A DNA stretch of 64,000 nt from Streptomyces fagopyri (GCF_009498275.1 NZ_CP045643.1:310001-374000), one strand, 5' to 3'. Positions 16,283 through 25,220 are shown, counted from the stretch's first letter. The notes: generated by a model from the letters alone, not told the origin. Numbers and translations: made by a program.

Positions 16283-18646
16283 TCATGGGCTCCTGTGGTG
16301 CAGCCTGAGCTGACCGGGGCGGCGGCCCCGAGGTTGTTCAGGGGCCGGACGGGCGGTGACGCCGGGGACGGGGCGGCTCACCGGAGAGCGAGCGGTGAGG
16401 GTGAGTGTTTCGCCGTGGTGCCGAACGGTCATCGTCTGGCCGGTCAACAGGGTGTAGGTGGCGATTCCTGTCTTGATCTCCACACGCAGGCGGCGGCCCC
16501 AGATCCCCATGTGAAAAGCGAGCCGGCTGAGGTTCTCAGGCAGTCGGGGCGTGAACGACAGTGTGGTGCCGTCGTGGCGCAATCCTCCGAAACCGCAAAC
16601 CAGGGCCATCCAGGTTCCGGCCAGCGAGGCGATGTGCAGCCCGTCCCGCGTGTTGCTCTCCAGGTCATTCAGGTCCATCAGTGCGGCTTCGGCGACATAG
16701 TCGTAGGCGAGTCGTTCATGGCCGACCTCGGCTGCGATGACTGCCTGGCAGCACGCGGACAGTGACGAGTCGCGGACCGTCATCGGTTCGTAGTAGGCGA
16801 AGTTACGGGCCTTTTGTTCGGTGTCGAAGGACTGGCCGCACGTGTACATGGCCAGCACCAGGTCCGCCTGCTTCACCACCTGTTTGCGGTAGATGTCGAA
16901 GTAGGGGAAGTGCAGCAGCAAGGGGTACTGGCCGGGTCGGGTGGCGGCGAAATCCCACAGCTGGTGTCCGGTGAACCCCGCGTGCTGCTCATGCACCTGC
17001 AGTTCGTCGTTGTAGGGCAGGTGCATGGCCTCTGCGGCGTCACGCCAGGTCGCGGTCTCCTCGTCGTCCACGCCAAGAGCCGCTGCCTGCTGACGGTGGC
17101 GGTCGGCGCTGTCGGCCGCTGCGCGCAAGTTCCTGGCAGCCATGAGATTCGTGTACACGTTGTCGTCGGCGACCGCACTGTACTCGTCGGGCCCGGTCAC
17201 GCCGTCGATGTGGAAGACGCCGCGGTGGTCGTGATGGCCCAGCGACGTCCACAGCCGCGCTGTCTCCACGAGAAGCTCCACCCCGCTGGTCTGCTCGAAG
17301 TCCTCGTCGCCGGTGGCGGAGACGTAGCGAATGACAGCGTCCGCGATATCGGCGTTGACGTGGAAGGCGGCCGTGCCGGCCGGCCAGTAGGCGGTGCACT
17401 CCGAACCATCGATGGTCCGCCAAGGAAATGCGGCTCCGCGCAGCCCCAGCTGCTCGGCTCGGTCCCGGGCCGCAGGCAGGGTGCTCTGCCGCCAGCGCAA
17501 CGCCTCGGCGACGGCACCGGGCGACGTGTAGGTGAGCAGCGGCAGGACGAAGGTCTCGGTGTCCCAGAATGAGTGACCGTCGTAGCCGGTGCCCGTCAAC
17601 CCCTTGGCGGGGATGGCCCGCAGCTCGGCGCGGGCGCCGGCCTGCAGCACGTGGAACAGCGCGAACCGCACGGCCTGCTGGATTTCCTCATCTCCGTCGA
17701 CTTCGACATCCGACCGTGCCCAGAACTCGTCCAGGTAGTGCCGCTGCTCATCCACCAACCCTTGCCAGCCGGTGCTGCCGGCCGCTGCGAGAGCGGCTTG
17801 CACCTGGTCCCGTACGGCGGGCAGGGAACGCATGCGTGACCAGCCGTAGGCGACCAGCTTGTCGATCCTCAGCTTCTCGCCCGGGACCAACGACGACATG
17901 ACCGTCAGGCGCGCGACGTCGTCGCTGCTCTCGCCACTGGTCTGTGTCCGCTCGGGCCCCTGTACGGTGTGGTCGGCCGAGGCCGCGACGCGCAACTTGC
18001 TGTTGCGCGTGCAGTGCATCAGCAGCAGACGGTTCCCCAACGCACAGTTCTCCTCGGCGTCGAGGGGCCTCTCCACAGCCGCGGCTCCGCGGGGATCGCC
18101 TGCGACGGGCGGAAGTTGTTCGTTGGCGACGAGTTCAGACTGCACCACGACGCGCACCGGGGCGTCGACCGCTTCGACCTCGTAGGCGATCGCGGCGATG
18201 GAGCGCTGGGTGAAGGAGACCATCCGAGTGGAGCGCACCCGTACCGTGCGGCCCGCCGGCGACGTCCACGTACAGCTGCGGTGGAGCAGACCGGCACGCA
18301 TGTCCAGCACACGCTCGTGGCTGCGGAGCCTGCCGTAACGCAGGTCGAAGGGCTCATCATCAACCAGTAGCCGCAGAATTTTGCCATTGGTGATGTTGAT
18401 GACGGTCTGGCCCGACTCGGGGTAGCCGTACCCGCCTTCCGCATAGGGCAACGGGTGCAACTCGTGGACGCCATTGAGGTACGAGCCGGGCAGCCCGTGA
18501 GGCTCGCCCTCGTCAAGATTTCCCCGCCAGCCGACATGACCGTTGGAGAGCGCGAAGACCGATTCGCTCTGCGGCAGCAGAGCCAGGTTGAGAGGCGTCT
18601 CCTTCAGGACCCACGGATCGACGGCGAAACAAGTGTCCGTGATCAT
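16283..18646 (-). CDS. Glycoside hydrolase family 65 disaccharide phosphorylase
   Basis: This is a 787-residue cytoplasmic protein with no signal peptide. The N-terminal beta-sandwich (FALSNGHVGWRGNLDEGEPH), helical linker and (alpha/alpha)6 barrel are those of GH65. The general acid is Glu488 in GVTGPDEYSAVADDN. The phosphate-binding segment MTVRDSSLSACC near residue 620 is intact, so phosphorolysis of an alpha-glucosyl disaccharide (trehalose, maltose or kojibiose) to beta-glucose 1-phosphate is expected. It is translationally coupled (ATGA overlap) to the upstream beta-phosphoglucomutase-type gene, which would convert that product to glucose 6-phosphate. The exact disaccharide cannot be told from sequence. 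The last 30 residues are Arg/Pro-rich and outside the family's usual end. Confidence 0.9.
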   Translation of the reverse strand: MITDTCFAVDPWVLKETPLNLALLPQSESVFALSNGHVGWRGNLDEGEPHGLPGSYLNGVHELHPLPYAEGGYGYPESGQTVINITNGKILRLLVDDEPFDLRYGRLRSHERVLDMRAGLLHRSCTWTSPAGRTVRVRSTRMVSFTQRSIAAIAYEVEAVDAPVRVVVQSELVANEQLPPVAGDPRGAAAVERPLDAEENCALGNRLLLMHCTRNSKLRVAASADHTVQGPERTQTSGESSDDVARLTVMSSLVPGEKLRIDKLVAYGWSRMRSLPAVRDQVQAALAAAGSTGWQGLVDEQRHYLDEFWARSDVEVDGDEEIQQAVRFALFHVLQAGARAELRAIPAKGLTGTGYDGHSFWDTETFVLPLLTYTSPGAVAEALRWRQSTLPAARDRAEQLGLRGAAFPWRTIDGSECTAYWPAGTAAFHVNADIADAVIRYVSATGDEDFEQTSGVELLVETARLWTSLGHHDHRGVFHIDGVTGPDEYSAVADDNVYTNLMAARNLRAAADSADRHRQQAAALGVDDEETATWRDAAEAMHLPYNDELQVHEQHAGFTGHQLWDFAATRPGQYPLLLHFPYFDIYRKQVVKQADLVLAMYTCGQSFDTEQKARNFAYYEPMTVRDSSLSACCQAVIAAEVGHERLAYDYVAEAALMDLNDLESNTRDGLHIASLAGTWMALVCGFGGLRHDGTTLSFTPRLPENLSRLAFHMGIWGRRLRVEIKTGIATYTLLTGQTMTVRHHGETLTLTARSPVSRPVPGVTARPAPEQPRGRRPGQLRLHHRSP

Positions 18647-19377
18647 CCCAGGTGCTCCAGCTCAGCGAGGTCCTGCACGACAATGTCGGCGCCGTGGGCG
18701 AGCAGAGCGTCCGCCTGGCCGACCCGATCGACGCCGACCACGTAGCCGAAGTCGCCCGACCGACCCGCATCCATTCCAGCCAGTGCGTCCTCGAAGACAG
18801 CCGACACCCGAGCTGTGACACCCAGATCATGTGCGGCGGCCAGGAACGTATCAGGATGCGGCTTACCCGGAAGCCCGCGCTCTGCTGCCACCAGCCCATC
18901 GATGCGAACGTCGAACAGCGACTCAGCCCCGACCGCCACCAGGATCTCCCGGCAATTCGCGCTGGAGGACACGACACCCGTCTTCAGTCCGTGCTGCCGA
19001 ACCGTTCGGACATAGCGCATGGTGCCCGGGTACGCTTCGACACCCTCCGCGCTGATCTTCTCCAACAGAAGATCGTTCTTACGGTTCCCCAGCCCTTGCA
19101 CCGTGTCCCCCTCATCACCCGGGGTCCCCTCGGGAAGCCTGATGCCGCGCGAGGCGAGGAAGCTGCGCACACCATCGGTGCGTGGCCTTCCGTCCACATA
19201 CTCGTCATAGTCCTGGGTGACGTCGAACGGCGTGAAACCGGCTCCGTCGCGCCGCAACAGGAAGTCGTCGAACGTCTGTTTCCAGGCGGCCGCGTGCACG
19301 ACGGCCGTCTTCGTGATGACACCGTCCAGGTCGAACAGGCACGCTTCGATCGATTCCGGCAGGCTGTACGGCCTCAT
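18643..19377 (-). CDS. HAD-family beta-phosphoglucomutase-like phosphatase/mutase
   Basis: This is a 244-residue HAD protein. The nucleophile motif FDLDGV places Asp16 and Asp18 in the active site. VVSSSANC is motif II, GKPHPDTFL carries motif III Lys, and VFEDALAGMDAG is motif IV. The cap region (about 24-110) is of the beta-PGM type with insertions resembling trehalose/maltose-phosphorylase-linked mutases. The likely reaction is beta-glucose 1-phosphate to glucose 6-phosphate. The start ATG 19377 has GGAGGGGG seven bases upstream. Its stop overlaps the GH65 start by four bases, a two-gene operon for energy-saving use of a disaccharide. No transporter is adjacent, so the sugar may be internal (for example trehalose) or imported elsewhere. 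Confidence 0.88.
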   Translation of the reverse strand: MRPYSLPESIEACLFDLDGVITKTAVVHAAAWKQTFDDFLLRRDGAGFTPFDVTQDYDEYVDGRPRTDGVRSFLASRGIRLPEGTPGDEGDTVQGLGNRKNDLLLEKISAEGVEAYPGTMRYVRTVRQHGLKTGVVSSSANCREILVAVGAESLFDVRIDGLVAAERGLPGKPHPDTFLAAAHDLGVTARVSAVFEDALAGMDAGRSGDFGYVVGVDRVGQADALLAHGADIVVQDLAELEHLG

Positions 19378-19757
19378 CGAGTGCCCCCTCCAGGAGAACG
19401 TCGCTGAGTGGGCCGAGGATGTTGTTCTGCTGCGTCTGAGGGCCTCCTGTCCGGCGGGGGATCACCTCCCGGCTACGCCTCCGCCCACCCATTACGATCC
19501 TCCCGGTTCTGGGCGAGTGCAACAAACGTATGCACCAGAGCGCCGGGGCGTCCGCACGGAATCCCGCAGTCGATATTCCCGAAGTCTTTGCCTGATGGGA
19601 GCGGATCTGGCACGGCCTGGAGACACCACTCGACCGGTCGCACGCTTTCCCTCTGCCTAAAGGCTACCGGTCCGGCGAGAATTCATAACGGCCACCGTGA
19701 GTCAGACGGTGGAACCTGACGGGCGTTGAGGAATCGGCGGCGGCGGTTTTGAAGTCG
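19378..19757. other. Intergenic, promoter region of the GH65 operon
   Basis: No gene is supported. It contains the leader of the operon reading leftward and the 3' flank of the next minus-strand frame. No clear promoter hexamers were identified. Confidence 0.4.
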
Positions 19758-20060
19758 TCAAGCCCGGAGCGGAACACCGAGAAGCCGTTGCAGTGGATCG
19801 GGATCGCAATATGCGGCACGACGATCTCCGCTGTACAGCCGGAAAAGCCGTTCGTCGCCGTTGCAAAAGTCCAGCAGATCGCCGTTGACGGACATCAGCA
19901 GGTCCGCCATCGCGAAGTCGCTGATGTGCTCGGCGGGCATGGCCGTCACCACGAGCCGAGCATTGCCCTTTCGGACTGCCTGACAGCGAGCGCAGAGTGC
20001 GTCGTCGGCCGGGGCCGCCCGCTCGTGGAGCGCGCGAGACGAAACCTTCGGCAGACGCCA
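19758..20060 (-). CDS. Uncharacterised small protein, possibly 5'-damaged
   Basis: The C-terminal 85 residues read as natural protein: DALCARCQAVRKGNARLVVT, HISDFAMADLLMSVNGDLLDF, then RLFRLYSGDRRAAYCDPD. The single CxxC could be half of a metal knuckle. No good start exists in this frame. An ATG at 20061 is in another frame, and the frame-matching ATG at 20207 would overlap the upstream gene by 100 bp. A frameshift close to the start is possible. It follows the gene at 20108-20725 on the same strand. No family recognised. Confidence 0.35.
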   Translation of the reverse strand, partial: WRLPKVSSRALHERAAPADDALCARCQAVRKGNARLVVTAMPAEHISDFAMADLLMSVNGDLLDFCNGDERLFRLYSGDRRAAYCDPDPLQRLLGVPLRA

Positions 20061-20107
20061 TGTGCTGTCTTGCCTCCTGGGAGCTCTTCCGGAGTGCGGG
20101 TGGGGTT

Positions 20108-20725
20108 TCAGAAAAGGCGATCGGCCCTGCCCAGAACGACGAGTTCGGTGCTGCCCAGCACCTCCGCGAGCGCCTGCGGTACGCCGCGCATTTGGAGGTG
20201 GTCCCACTGTGCGCGGTGGATCACCTGGTCCGGGTGACCGAGCGCGTGCAGCACGTCCCAGTGCAGGGCCTGGGCCCAGACGTACCCCGGGTCGCCGTCG
20301 ACGTCCATGTCCTCGGCGTCGATCGGGATGTCCGCGAGCGCGGAGGCCAAGCGGTGGCTGTCCACGGGCCCGGCGGCGAAGTCCAGGAACGCAGTGGGAT
20401 CCGCGCCCACGGGTGCCCGGTTGACGTTCTCAGCGTCCCGGTCCGGCCAGGAGTCGTAGCGGTGGGCACGAACTCCGTCCCGCCAGACCTCCAACTCCAG
20501 TCGGTCACCGTCGTATGGGAAGGCCGCCAGCACCGGGACTCCCAACTCGGCGCTGATCGGCCCGGCGAGCGTGAAGACATCGTTCTCGTCGACGAACCGG
20601 TCCGGATGGGCGAGACAGAATCTCGGCCCCGCGGGGGTCGCGTAGCCGGCCGCACAGAACTCGCCCAGGACGAGGGCCGCCTGTTCGAGCGGCTTGGGAA
20701 TCAAGATCGTGCCGTACGTGGTCAC
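20108..20725 (-). CDS. Uncharacterised protein, 205 aa
   Basis: GTG 20725 with GGAGGTG six bases upstream is a convincing start. The protein is acidic and globular, without signal peptide or membrane segment: TILIPKPLEQAALVLGEF, then FCLAHPDRFVDENDVF, and a C-terminal region rich in W, H and D (VWAQALHWDVLHALGHPDQV). It does not match a family I can name. The setting, among DUF1963-, DUF4259- and DUF4406-like genes, is typical of clusters of immunity-like or stress-linked orphans in streptomycetes, but that is only context. Confidence 0.6.
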   Translation of the reverse strand: MTTYGTILIPKPLEQAALVLGEFCAAGYATPAGPRFCLAHPDRFVDENDVFTLAGPISAELGVPVLAAFPYDGDRLELEVWRDGVRAHRYDSWPDRDAENVNRAPVGADPTAFLDFAAGPVDSHRLASALADIPIDAEDMDVDGDPGYVWAQALHWDVLHALGHPDQVIHRAQWDHLQMRGVPQALAEVLGSTELVVLGRADRLF

Positions 20726-20973
20726 GGCCTCACCTCCTGGGACGCGGTGACCCTATGCGGCGGTTACGCCGCACGGCAAACGAAATACGTCCACTTCAGA
20801 AGTGCGCCCCGCGCCCCGTCCGGTGACCTCTCCGCGTGGGGAGATCCATCGAGCAGTTCTGGGGTCAATCCCGAGCAGGAGATGACCGTTTTTCAAGGAA
20901 TGTCATCAACTCCTGCTCGACTTCTCCCAGGAGGGGCATCAGCCGGTCCGCCGCCGCTCCGGCACCCAGGAAC

Positions 20974-21006
20974 GCCCCGGCCCGGGACCGAGAGCCGGGC
21001 CGGGGC
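20974..21006. terminator. Terminator hairpin
   Basis: A perfect 12-bp stem (GCCCCGGCCCGG and complement) with a 9-nt loop lies 12 bp beyond the stop of the minus-strand gene at 21018. Confidence 0.75.
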
Positions 21007-21017
21007 ATTGTCCGGTG

Positions 21018-21374
21018 TCAGGCGGGGTGGGTGTAGCGGATGGGCTTACCCAGGCTGAGGGCGTATGCGATCTCGCGTCGGGTGCTCTCGCCCATGTACC
21101 CGCCCGGATTGACGACCAGGACCTCGTCGGCGAGGTCGATCTTCCGCAGATGCAGTTCTTCCAGCTGCGCCTTGAGGCGGTCGGCGCGTTTCAGGTCGGA
21201 CCAGAGCGGGTGCGGCTGCTTCATATTGCAGCCGAGGGAGAGAACGATGCGGCCGGCCGCGGTCTCGTAGAGGGCTGCTTCGGTGAGTTGGTCCCAGTAC
21301 CTGGTCGACCCGCACAGGACGACGATCGGCGGACGGGAGACGGTGGGGTGGGGGGTCTGCTGGTGCACGTGCAT
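21018..21374 (-). CDS. Nucleoside 2-deoxyribosyltransferase-like / DUF4406-type protein
   Basis: This is a 118-residue Rossmann-like protein. IVVLCGSTRYWDQL near residue 17 and EVLVVNPGGYMGESTRREI near residue 85 match the nucleotide-binding loop and the catalytic-Glu region of the nucleoside 2-deoxyribosyltransferase superfamily, to which DUF4406 belongs. Such short members occur in phages and actinobacteria and may cleave or transfer the base of a nucleotide; the substrate is unknown. The start is the ATG at 21374. A frame belonging to the damaged gene upstream overlaps its 5' half, but the motifs support this frame. A strong terminator follows. Confidence 0.7.
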   Translation of the reverse strand: MHVHQQTPHPTVSRPPIVVLCGSTRYWDQLTEAALYETAAGRIVLSLGCNMKQPHPLWSDLKRADRLKAQLEELHLRKIDLADEVLVVNPGGYMGESTRREIAYALSLGKPIRYTHPA

Positions 21375-21437
21375 CCTTCGTGGGCATGCGGTGGAACCTG
21401 AGGGCGGCTGCCCCGAGGCCAGTTGGTGAGCTGCAGG

Positions 21438-22049
21438 TCAGCCGAGGCCGACGGATCGCGTGGCCCGGCGGTTCGGTTGCGGTGACCCGATCCGTCCAGC
21501 CTCGGGTGGCTTGCACGGGTGCGATGCCGCGCGGTGCCTCGCTGTACAACCAGCGGTCGCGCCGGTCGTCGCGGGTGACTGTCCGGCGCGCGGTGCCGTA
21601 TGCGACGGCGGCGAGCTGTCGCCAGACGCAACGGCTGGGCTTTCCGCAGCCGGGGCATTCGGACTGGACGCAGGCGTCCTCTCGCGCGAGCCATTCGACA
21701 TCGATGAGGGCGACCCGCTGCGCGTGGCTGACGTCGGCGGTTGTCTCCTTGTGCTCCCAGCCGTAGCTGTCGGCGCTGTCGCTGCGGACGGAGAGGATCC
21801 ACCGGTGCTGGGTGCCGGAGGGCAGAAGGTCGTCCAGATCTCGGCTGTCCTGCATACGGTGGCCCCACACTCTCCGGTAGTAGGCGGCGGGGACGGCAGG
21901 GACGCGCCGGTCGGTGAGGTGTCCCCGGGCCAGGGGCTTTCGCCTTCTCCGAGAGTGGCGACGGGAATGCCGTAAAGAATCTCGAAGGCGTCCTCGCTGC
22001 CGGTGAAGGCGAAGGTCTCACCTGGCTTGGCAGCGAAGTACGCGGTCAT
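21438..22049 (-). pseudogene. Uncharacterised gene interrupted by a frameshift
   Basis: From ATG 22049 the frame gives MTAYFAAKPGETFAFTGSED and EILYGIPVATLGEGE, which looks like genuine protein up to about 21930, then turns into Ser/Pro/Ala-rich noise. In another frame the sequence continues naturally from about 21930: ARGHLTDRRVPAV, AAYYRRVWGHRMQDSRDLDD, then RWILSVRSDSADSYGWEHKE and, near 21640, SECPGCGKPSRCVW with a CxxC. A single indel near 21930 would join them into one protein of about 190 residues or more. Alternatively two small overlapping genes are present. The second frame stays open to 21046. Function unknown. Confidence 0.45.
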
Positions 22050-22068
22050 GTGTGGCAGGCCCGGCAGT

Positions 22069-23145
22069 TCATTGGATCAGGTCGGTGTGCGGATGTTCGG
22101 GGGAAACCGGGCAGAGGTAAATTTGCATGTTGTCCGTGCTGCCTACTTCTACCTTCGTCGGCTGCGAGGGATCCTGGCCCGCGTAATGAGAGCCCGCGAG
22201 GGCGGCGGCCTGGTCTTCCTGCGGCGCCCAACTGTGGCCTTCACCGCCGTCCCACTCCCAGGAAGCGATCGTCAGTAGTGGGACCATCCGCACCTCGCAC
22301 ACAGCGCAGTACCGGGGGTTCGGGTCGGTGCGACCCCAAGGGGGCCAGCCGCCGACCTTCCAGCCGGGCGCGTTGCCCAGATGAATGGAGTAGAAGTCGC
22401 GCGGATACTCCGCGTAGGAGCTGTCCACGCCGGCGCCGGCTGCCTGCCACCTGTTCCAGTCCTCCAGCATCCGCCGCAGCTCCGGGTTCAGATCAAGGCT
22501 GTTGGGGTAGTCGGTGATCGCTTCTGGCGCCAGCACGCACGGCTCTGGAACGTAACCCGGATAGTCCGCCTCGTACGGTTCCGGTGGTGTGGCGAGGATG
22601 TCGACGACCTCCGCGGCGGACCGCCAGAACAGTGCGGTCGACGGTTTGTAATTCGGTTCGTGCTCGTACGGGCACCAGAGAATCTGAAGCAGATCGGCCT
22701 GCCCGGGCGGCCGCAACAGGGGTATGTCACGGAGGAACAGCTGAGCCACGGGCAACATGGGGACCGGGCATTCGGCGGGCCAGGGAGGACCCGCGTCGAG
22801 CCGTTCGGCGAGCCACGCGGCATTGCGCGCCTTGAGCGCTTCCTCCTCGGGCGTGAGCACGGGAGGCCGTTCATCAGGGCGCCACCGGGACTGCAAGCGG
22901 TTCTGGAGCCGCACTTCGGTCGGTGACCGGCGGAATCCAGTGTCCACGTGCAGGTGCGCGTCTTCGCAGTGCGGCCACGGCTCCTCTGTCGGCCACAGCA
23001 ACGGCCCGCCGACCGAACTGTCCCTGACAGAAGGCGACCCCGGACGCGGATGCAGCCGTATGGCAGGTCGCGCCAACGGAGCCAGCTCGGGAAGGACCGC
23101 GGTCACCTCAACAGGCCGCGGCGGAGTAGTGCGTACGAATCCCAT
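22069..23145 (-). CDS. DUF1963-like protein
   Basis: This is a 358-residue cytoplasmic protein. Features of the DUF1963 (YwqG-like) family include GGPLLWPTEEPWPHC near residue 45, LLQILWCPYEHEPNY near residue 150, and a C-terminal beta-rich part with KVGGWPPWGRTDP and MVPLLTIASWEWDGGEGHSW. A YCAVC knuckle precedes the last part. Family members are widespread and uncharacterised, and some sit in toxin-immunity loci. The start ATG 23145 has AGGA eight bases upstream; a GTG eight codons earlier is possible. The gene ends 20 bp before the start of the frameshifted gene downstream. Confidence 0.7.
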   Translation of the reverse strand: MGFVRTTPPRPVEVTAVLPELAPLARPAIRLHPRPGSPSVRDSSVGGPLLWPTEEPWPHCEDAHLHVDTGFRRSPTEVRLQNRLQSRWRPDERPPVLTPEEEALKARNAAWLAERLDAGPPWPAECPVPMLPVAQLFLRDIPLLRPPGQADLLQILWCPYEHEPNYKPSTALFWRSAAEVVDILATPPEPYEADYPGYVPEPCVLAPEAITDYPNSLDLNPELRRMLEDWNRWQAAGAGVDSSYAEYPRDFYSIHLGNAPGWKVGGWPPWGRTDPNPRYCAVCEVRMVPLLTIASWEWDGGEGHSWAPQEDQAAALAGSHYAGQDPSQPTKVEVGSTDNMQIYLCPVSPEHPHTDLIQ

Positions 23146-23589
23146 GCCGGCGATCCTGTCACCAGCCACCGACAGTCCCCCGCCGCCTCAACCCGCGTCA
23201 GCCCTCAACTGGTTTCTGAGCCAGGACACGGTAGTCGGAACCGGCAGAACCGGGCGGGGCGGCGTCTCTGGCCAGCGGGACGTGCTTGTTGGCACTGAGT
23301 GGTCACGCTTCACGCGACCAGTCGTGGGATGCGTCCGCCGACCCCGGATCAGCTTGTCGATGAAGGCGAGCTGATCACAGTAGAGGTCGCCGAGGTCGAT
23401 CCGCGGCGTCACCGGGTGCGGCTGTGCACGACCGTTGACTCGACCGGGTCGTCCGTCGGCTCTGAGAGATGGAGGAACCCCGCGACGTCGGGAGTAAGCA
23501 ACCCGGCCACGGCCAACGGAACCTGAGTATCAGCATCGATGTCAGTGCCTGATGCGAGGATCCAGACGACCTTACGCAGGGAGATCGGC
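23146..23589. other. Intergenic with weak minus-strand frames
   Basis: Two short minus-strand frames (23188-23412 and 23409-23621) have partly natural composition, e.g. LGDLYCDQLAFIDKLIRG and AGFLHLSEPTDDPVESTVVH. They lack ribosome-binding sites and one overlaps the DUF4259 start. They may be relics of one gene. Confidence 0.3.
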
Positions 23590-24498
23590 ATGGGCATCCG
23601 GGACATGGGTCCCTTCGGCAACGACGCAGCCGCGGACTTCGCCGACGCTCTCGACGACCCCGAGTCCGGGGCAGGTGAAGCTCAGATCCGAGGCGTCCTC
23701 GTCCGCACGGTCATCACCACGGGCTGTCTCGGGGAAGCGGACGAAGCGGTGTCCGCCGCGGCACTCGTCGCGGCGCAATGCCCGGGAGGCGAACCTGCCG
23801 TCGACACGCCCTACAACCCGGAAACGCCTATGCCCGTGTTCCCTTGCGACCTTCGGACGCTCGCTGACGAGGCCCTCGCCCGCATCGCCGGCGACGAAGC
23901 CGGGTTGGCCTCGAAGCGGGTCGACCCGGAGGACTGGAAGCGGTGGCAGGCCACACTCACACGCCTTCGCGCAGTGCTTGTCCCGCCGTCCCCTTCCATC
24001 GCACTCTTCGACGTCCAGCCACAACGAAGCGTCACTTGCACGGAAATTGACTCAGAACCCGAGAAACGGACTGTATATGTTCACGACTTCGAAAGGCGTT
24101 CAATCAGCCGCGGTCGAGCGTCCCGACTGCACACGCGAACCAACCGGGCGTTATCCAAACTACACGTGCTGACACATTCATGTCGAAAGATCAATACCGA
24201 CAAACCGATACAGCTCGACAGATCCACGCGGGCGGATGTCCTGAACAGAGAGGTGGGTCGGGAAGCCCGAGGCGCCCGGAGGCGATGCCGTCACCTCCGC
24301 TTTTCCCGCGAAGATTTGCCGACCGGGTCCCGTGTCTGCGATCTTATCCGAGGCGGCGATCTCGAACATCACCCTCAGCGGCCGACACCCCTCGATCAGC
24401 CCAAACTCAGGCCTGCTGGTGGAGCCGTGGCCGAGCCACGAGCATCGGATCCAGCGGATCCTCTGACCGTCCGTGGCCATACGAACAAGGAGAAATAG
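23590..24498 (+). CDS. DUF4259 protein with an unusual C-terminal read-through extension
   Basis: ATG 23590 follows CAGGGAGA. Residues 1-145 are a clear DUF4259 domain: the start MGIRDMGPFGNDAAADFADA, then AALVAAQCPGG and DLRTLADEALARIAGDEA, ending with WKRWQATLTRLRAVL. Family members usually stop about there. Here the frame continues another 155 residues of Arg/Thr-rich, non-globular sequence through lower-GC DNA to 24498, where it reaches the ribosome-binding site of the next gene. The likely explanation is a mutated stop or a frameshift near 24025, so the true protein may be half this length. Function unknown. Confidence 0.6.
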   Translation: MGIRDMGPFGNDAAADFADALDDPESGAGEAQIRGVLVRTVITTGCLGEADEAVSAAALVAAQCPGGEPAVDTPYNPETPMPVFPCDLRTLADEALARIAGDEAGLASKRVDPEDWKRWQATLTRLRAVLVPPSPSIALFDVQPQRSVTCTEIDSEPEKRTVYVHDFERRSISRGRASRLHTRTNRALSKLHVLTHSCRKINTDKPIQLDRSTRADVLNREVGREARGARRRCRHLRFSREDLPTGSRVCDLIRGGDLEHHPQRPTPLDQPKLRPAGGAVAEPRASDPADPLTVRGHTNKEK

Positions 24499-24499
24499 C

Positions 24500-25099
24500 T
24501 TGAACACCGAAAAGGTTACAGCTCGACGTCTTACGAGCGAGGAGGTTTCAGAGCTGGGCCTCCAGGAGGAGATTTTCGTCTCGGCAGAGCTGGACGACCT
24601 TTCCCTCGACTGCTTCGCTCCGGCTCACCTCACGAAGCCCGGAAAGTATTTCGACGGAGGATCCTTCATCGCAAGGACAATATTCGGCAAGGAAATTCAC
24701 ATTCTTCCGAACAATGCCGAAGAGCGCGGGATCTGGGTTGCCGACGAAGCCGGGGAAGAGATCGAGGTTCTTCAGAGCGCCGGCGTCCTCCTGAACCTCG
24801 CGCTCTTCGTGCCCAACGGGAACAAGGAATCTCTGGAGTCGCTCTACACCGCCGCAAGGGAAGCGTTCGGCGCGGGAATCGTCCAGCGCTGGAACGAGGA
24901 AGTCGTGGCGGTGCCGGACATCAAGGTAGACCTGTTCGAAGAGCCGGCCCGCGGTCGGAAGAACACGAGCGGCCAGAACCGCGACCGCCGCGCCTTGGAC
25001 ATCTACCCCACCCGAGTGCGATTCATGGAGCCCAGCACCGGCTGGAAGTTCATCGTCGAACCGCACCACGAGCCGGTCGACGACACACCGACGATCTGA
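24500..25099 (+). CDS. Uncharacterised protein, 199 aa
   Basis: TTG 24500 is preceded by AAGGAG at ideal spacing. The protein is acidic with mixed alpha/beta character: SEEVSELGLQEEIFVSAEL, GGSFIARTIFGKEIHILP, NLALFVPNGNKESLESLYTA, and a charged tail (RFMEPSTGWKFIVEPHHE). No signal peptide or membrane helix. Codon use is less GC-rich than the neighbours, notably at 24500-24780, hinting at recent transfer. It begins two bases after the open frame of the DUF4259 gene ends and is followed by a strong hairpin, so it is either the second gene of that unit or a single gene. No family recognised. Confidence 0.65.
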   Translation: MNTEKVTARRLTSEEVSELGLQEEIFVSAELDDLSLDCFAPAHLTKPGKYFDGGSFIARTIFGKEIHILPNNAEERGIWVADEAGEEIEVLQSAGVLLNLALFVPNGNKESLESLYTAAREAFGAGIVQRWNEEVVAVPDIKVDLFEEPARGRKNTSGQNRDRRALDIYPTRVRFMEPSTGWKFIVEPHHEPVDDTPTI

Positions 25100-25188
25100 G
25101 CCGACAGCAGCCCGCGGAACGCACTCCGACGGCTGCCATTTTCTCACCGTCCACCCGATTCCAGCACACAGCATGACCCGATCGGGAC

Positions 25189-25220
25189 GGGGCGGGGCGC
25201 TGATGCCGGCGCCCCGCCCC
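25189..25220. terminator. Terminator hairpin
   Basis: A perfect 12-bp stem (GGGGCGGGGCGC and complement) with an 8-nt loop lies 90 bp after the stop at 25099. Confidence 0.7.

Noticed and set aside
24178..24507. Minus-strand frame of 109 codons opposite the end of the DUF4259 frame
   Set aside because: It lacks a ribosome-binding site and family motif, and its start lies inside the next plus-strand gene.
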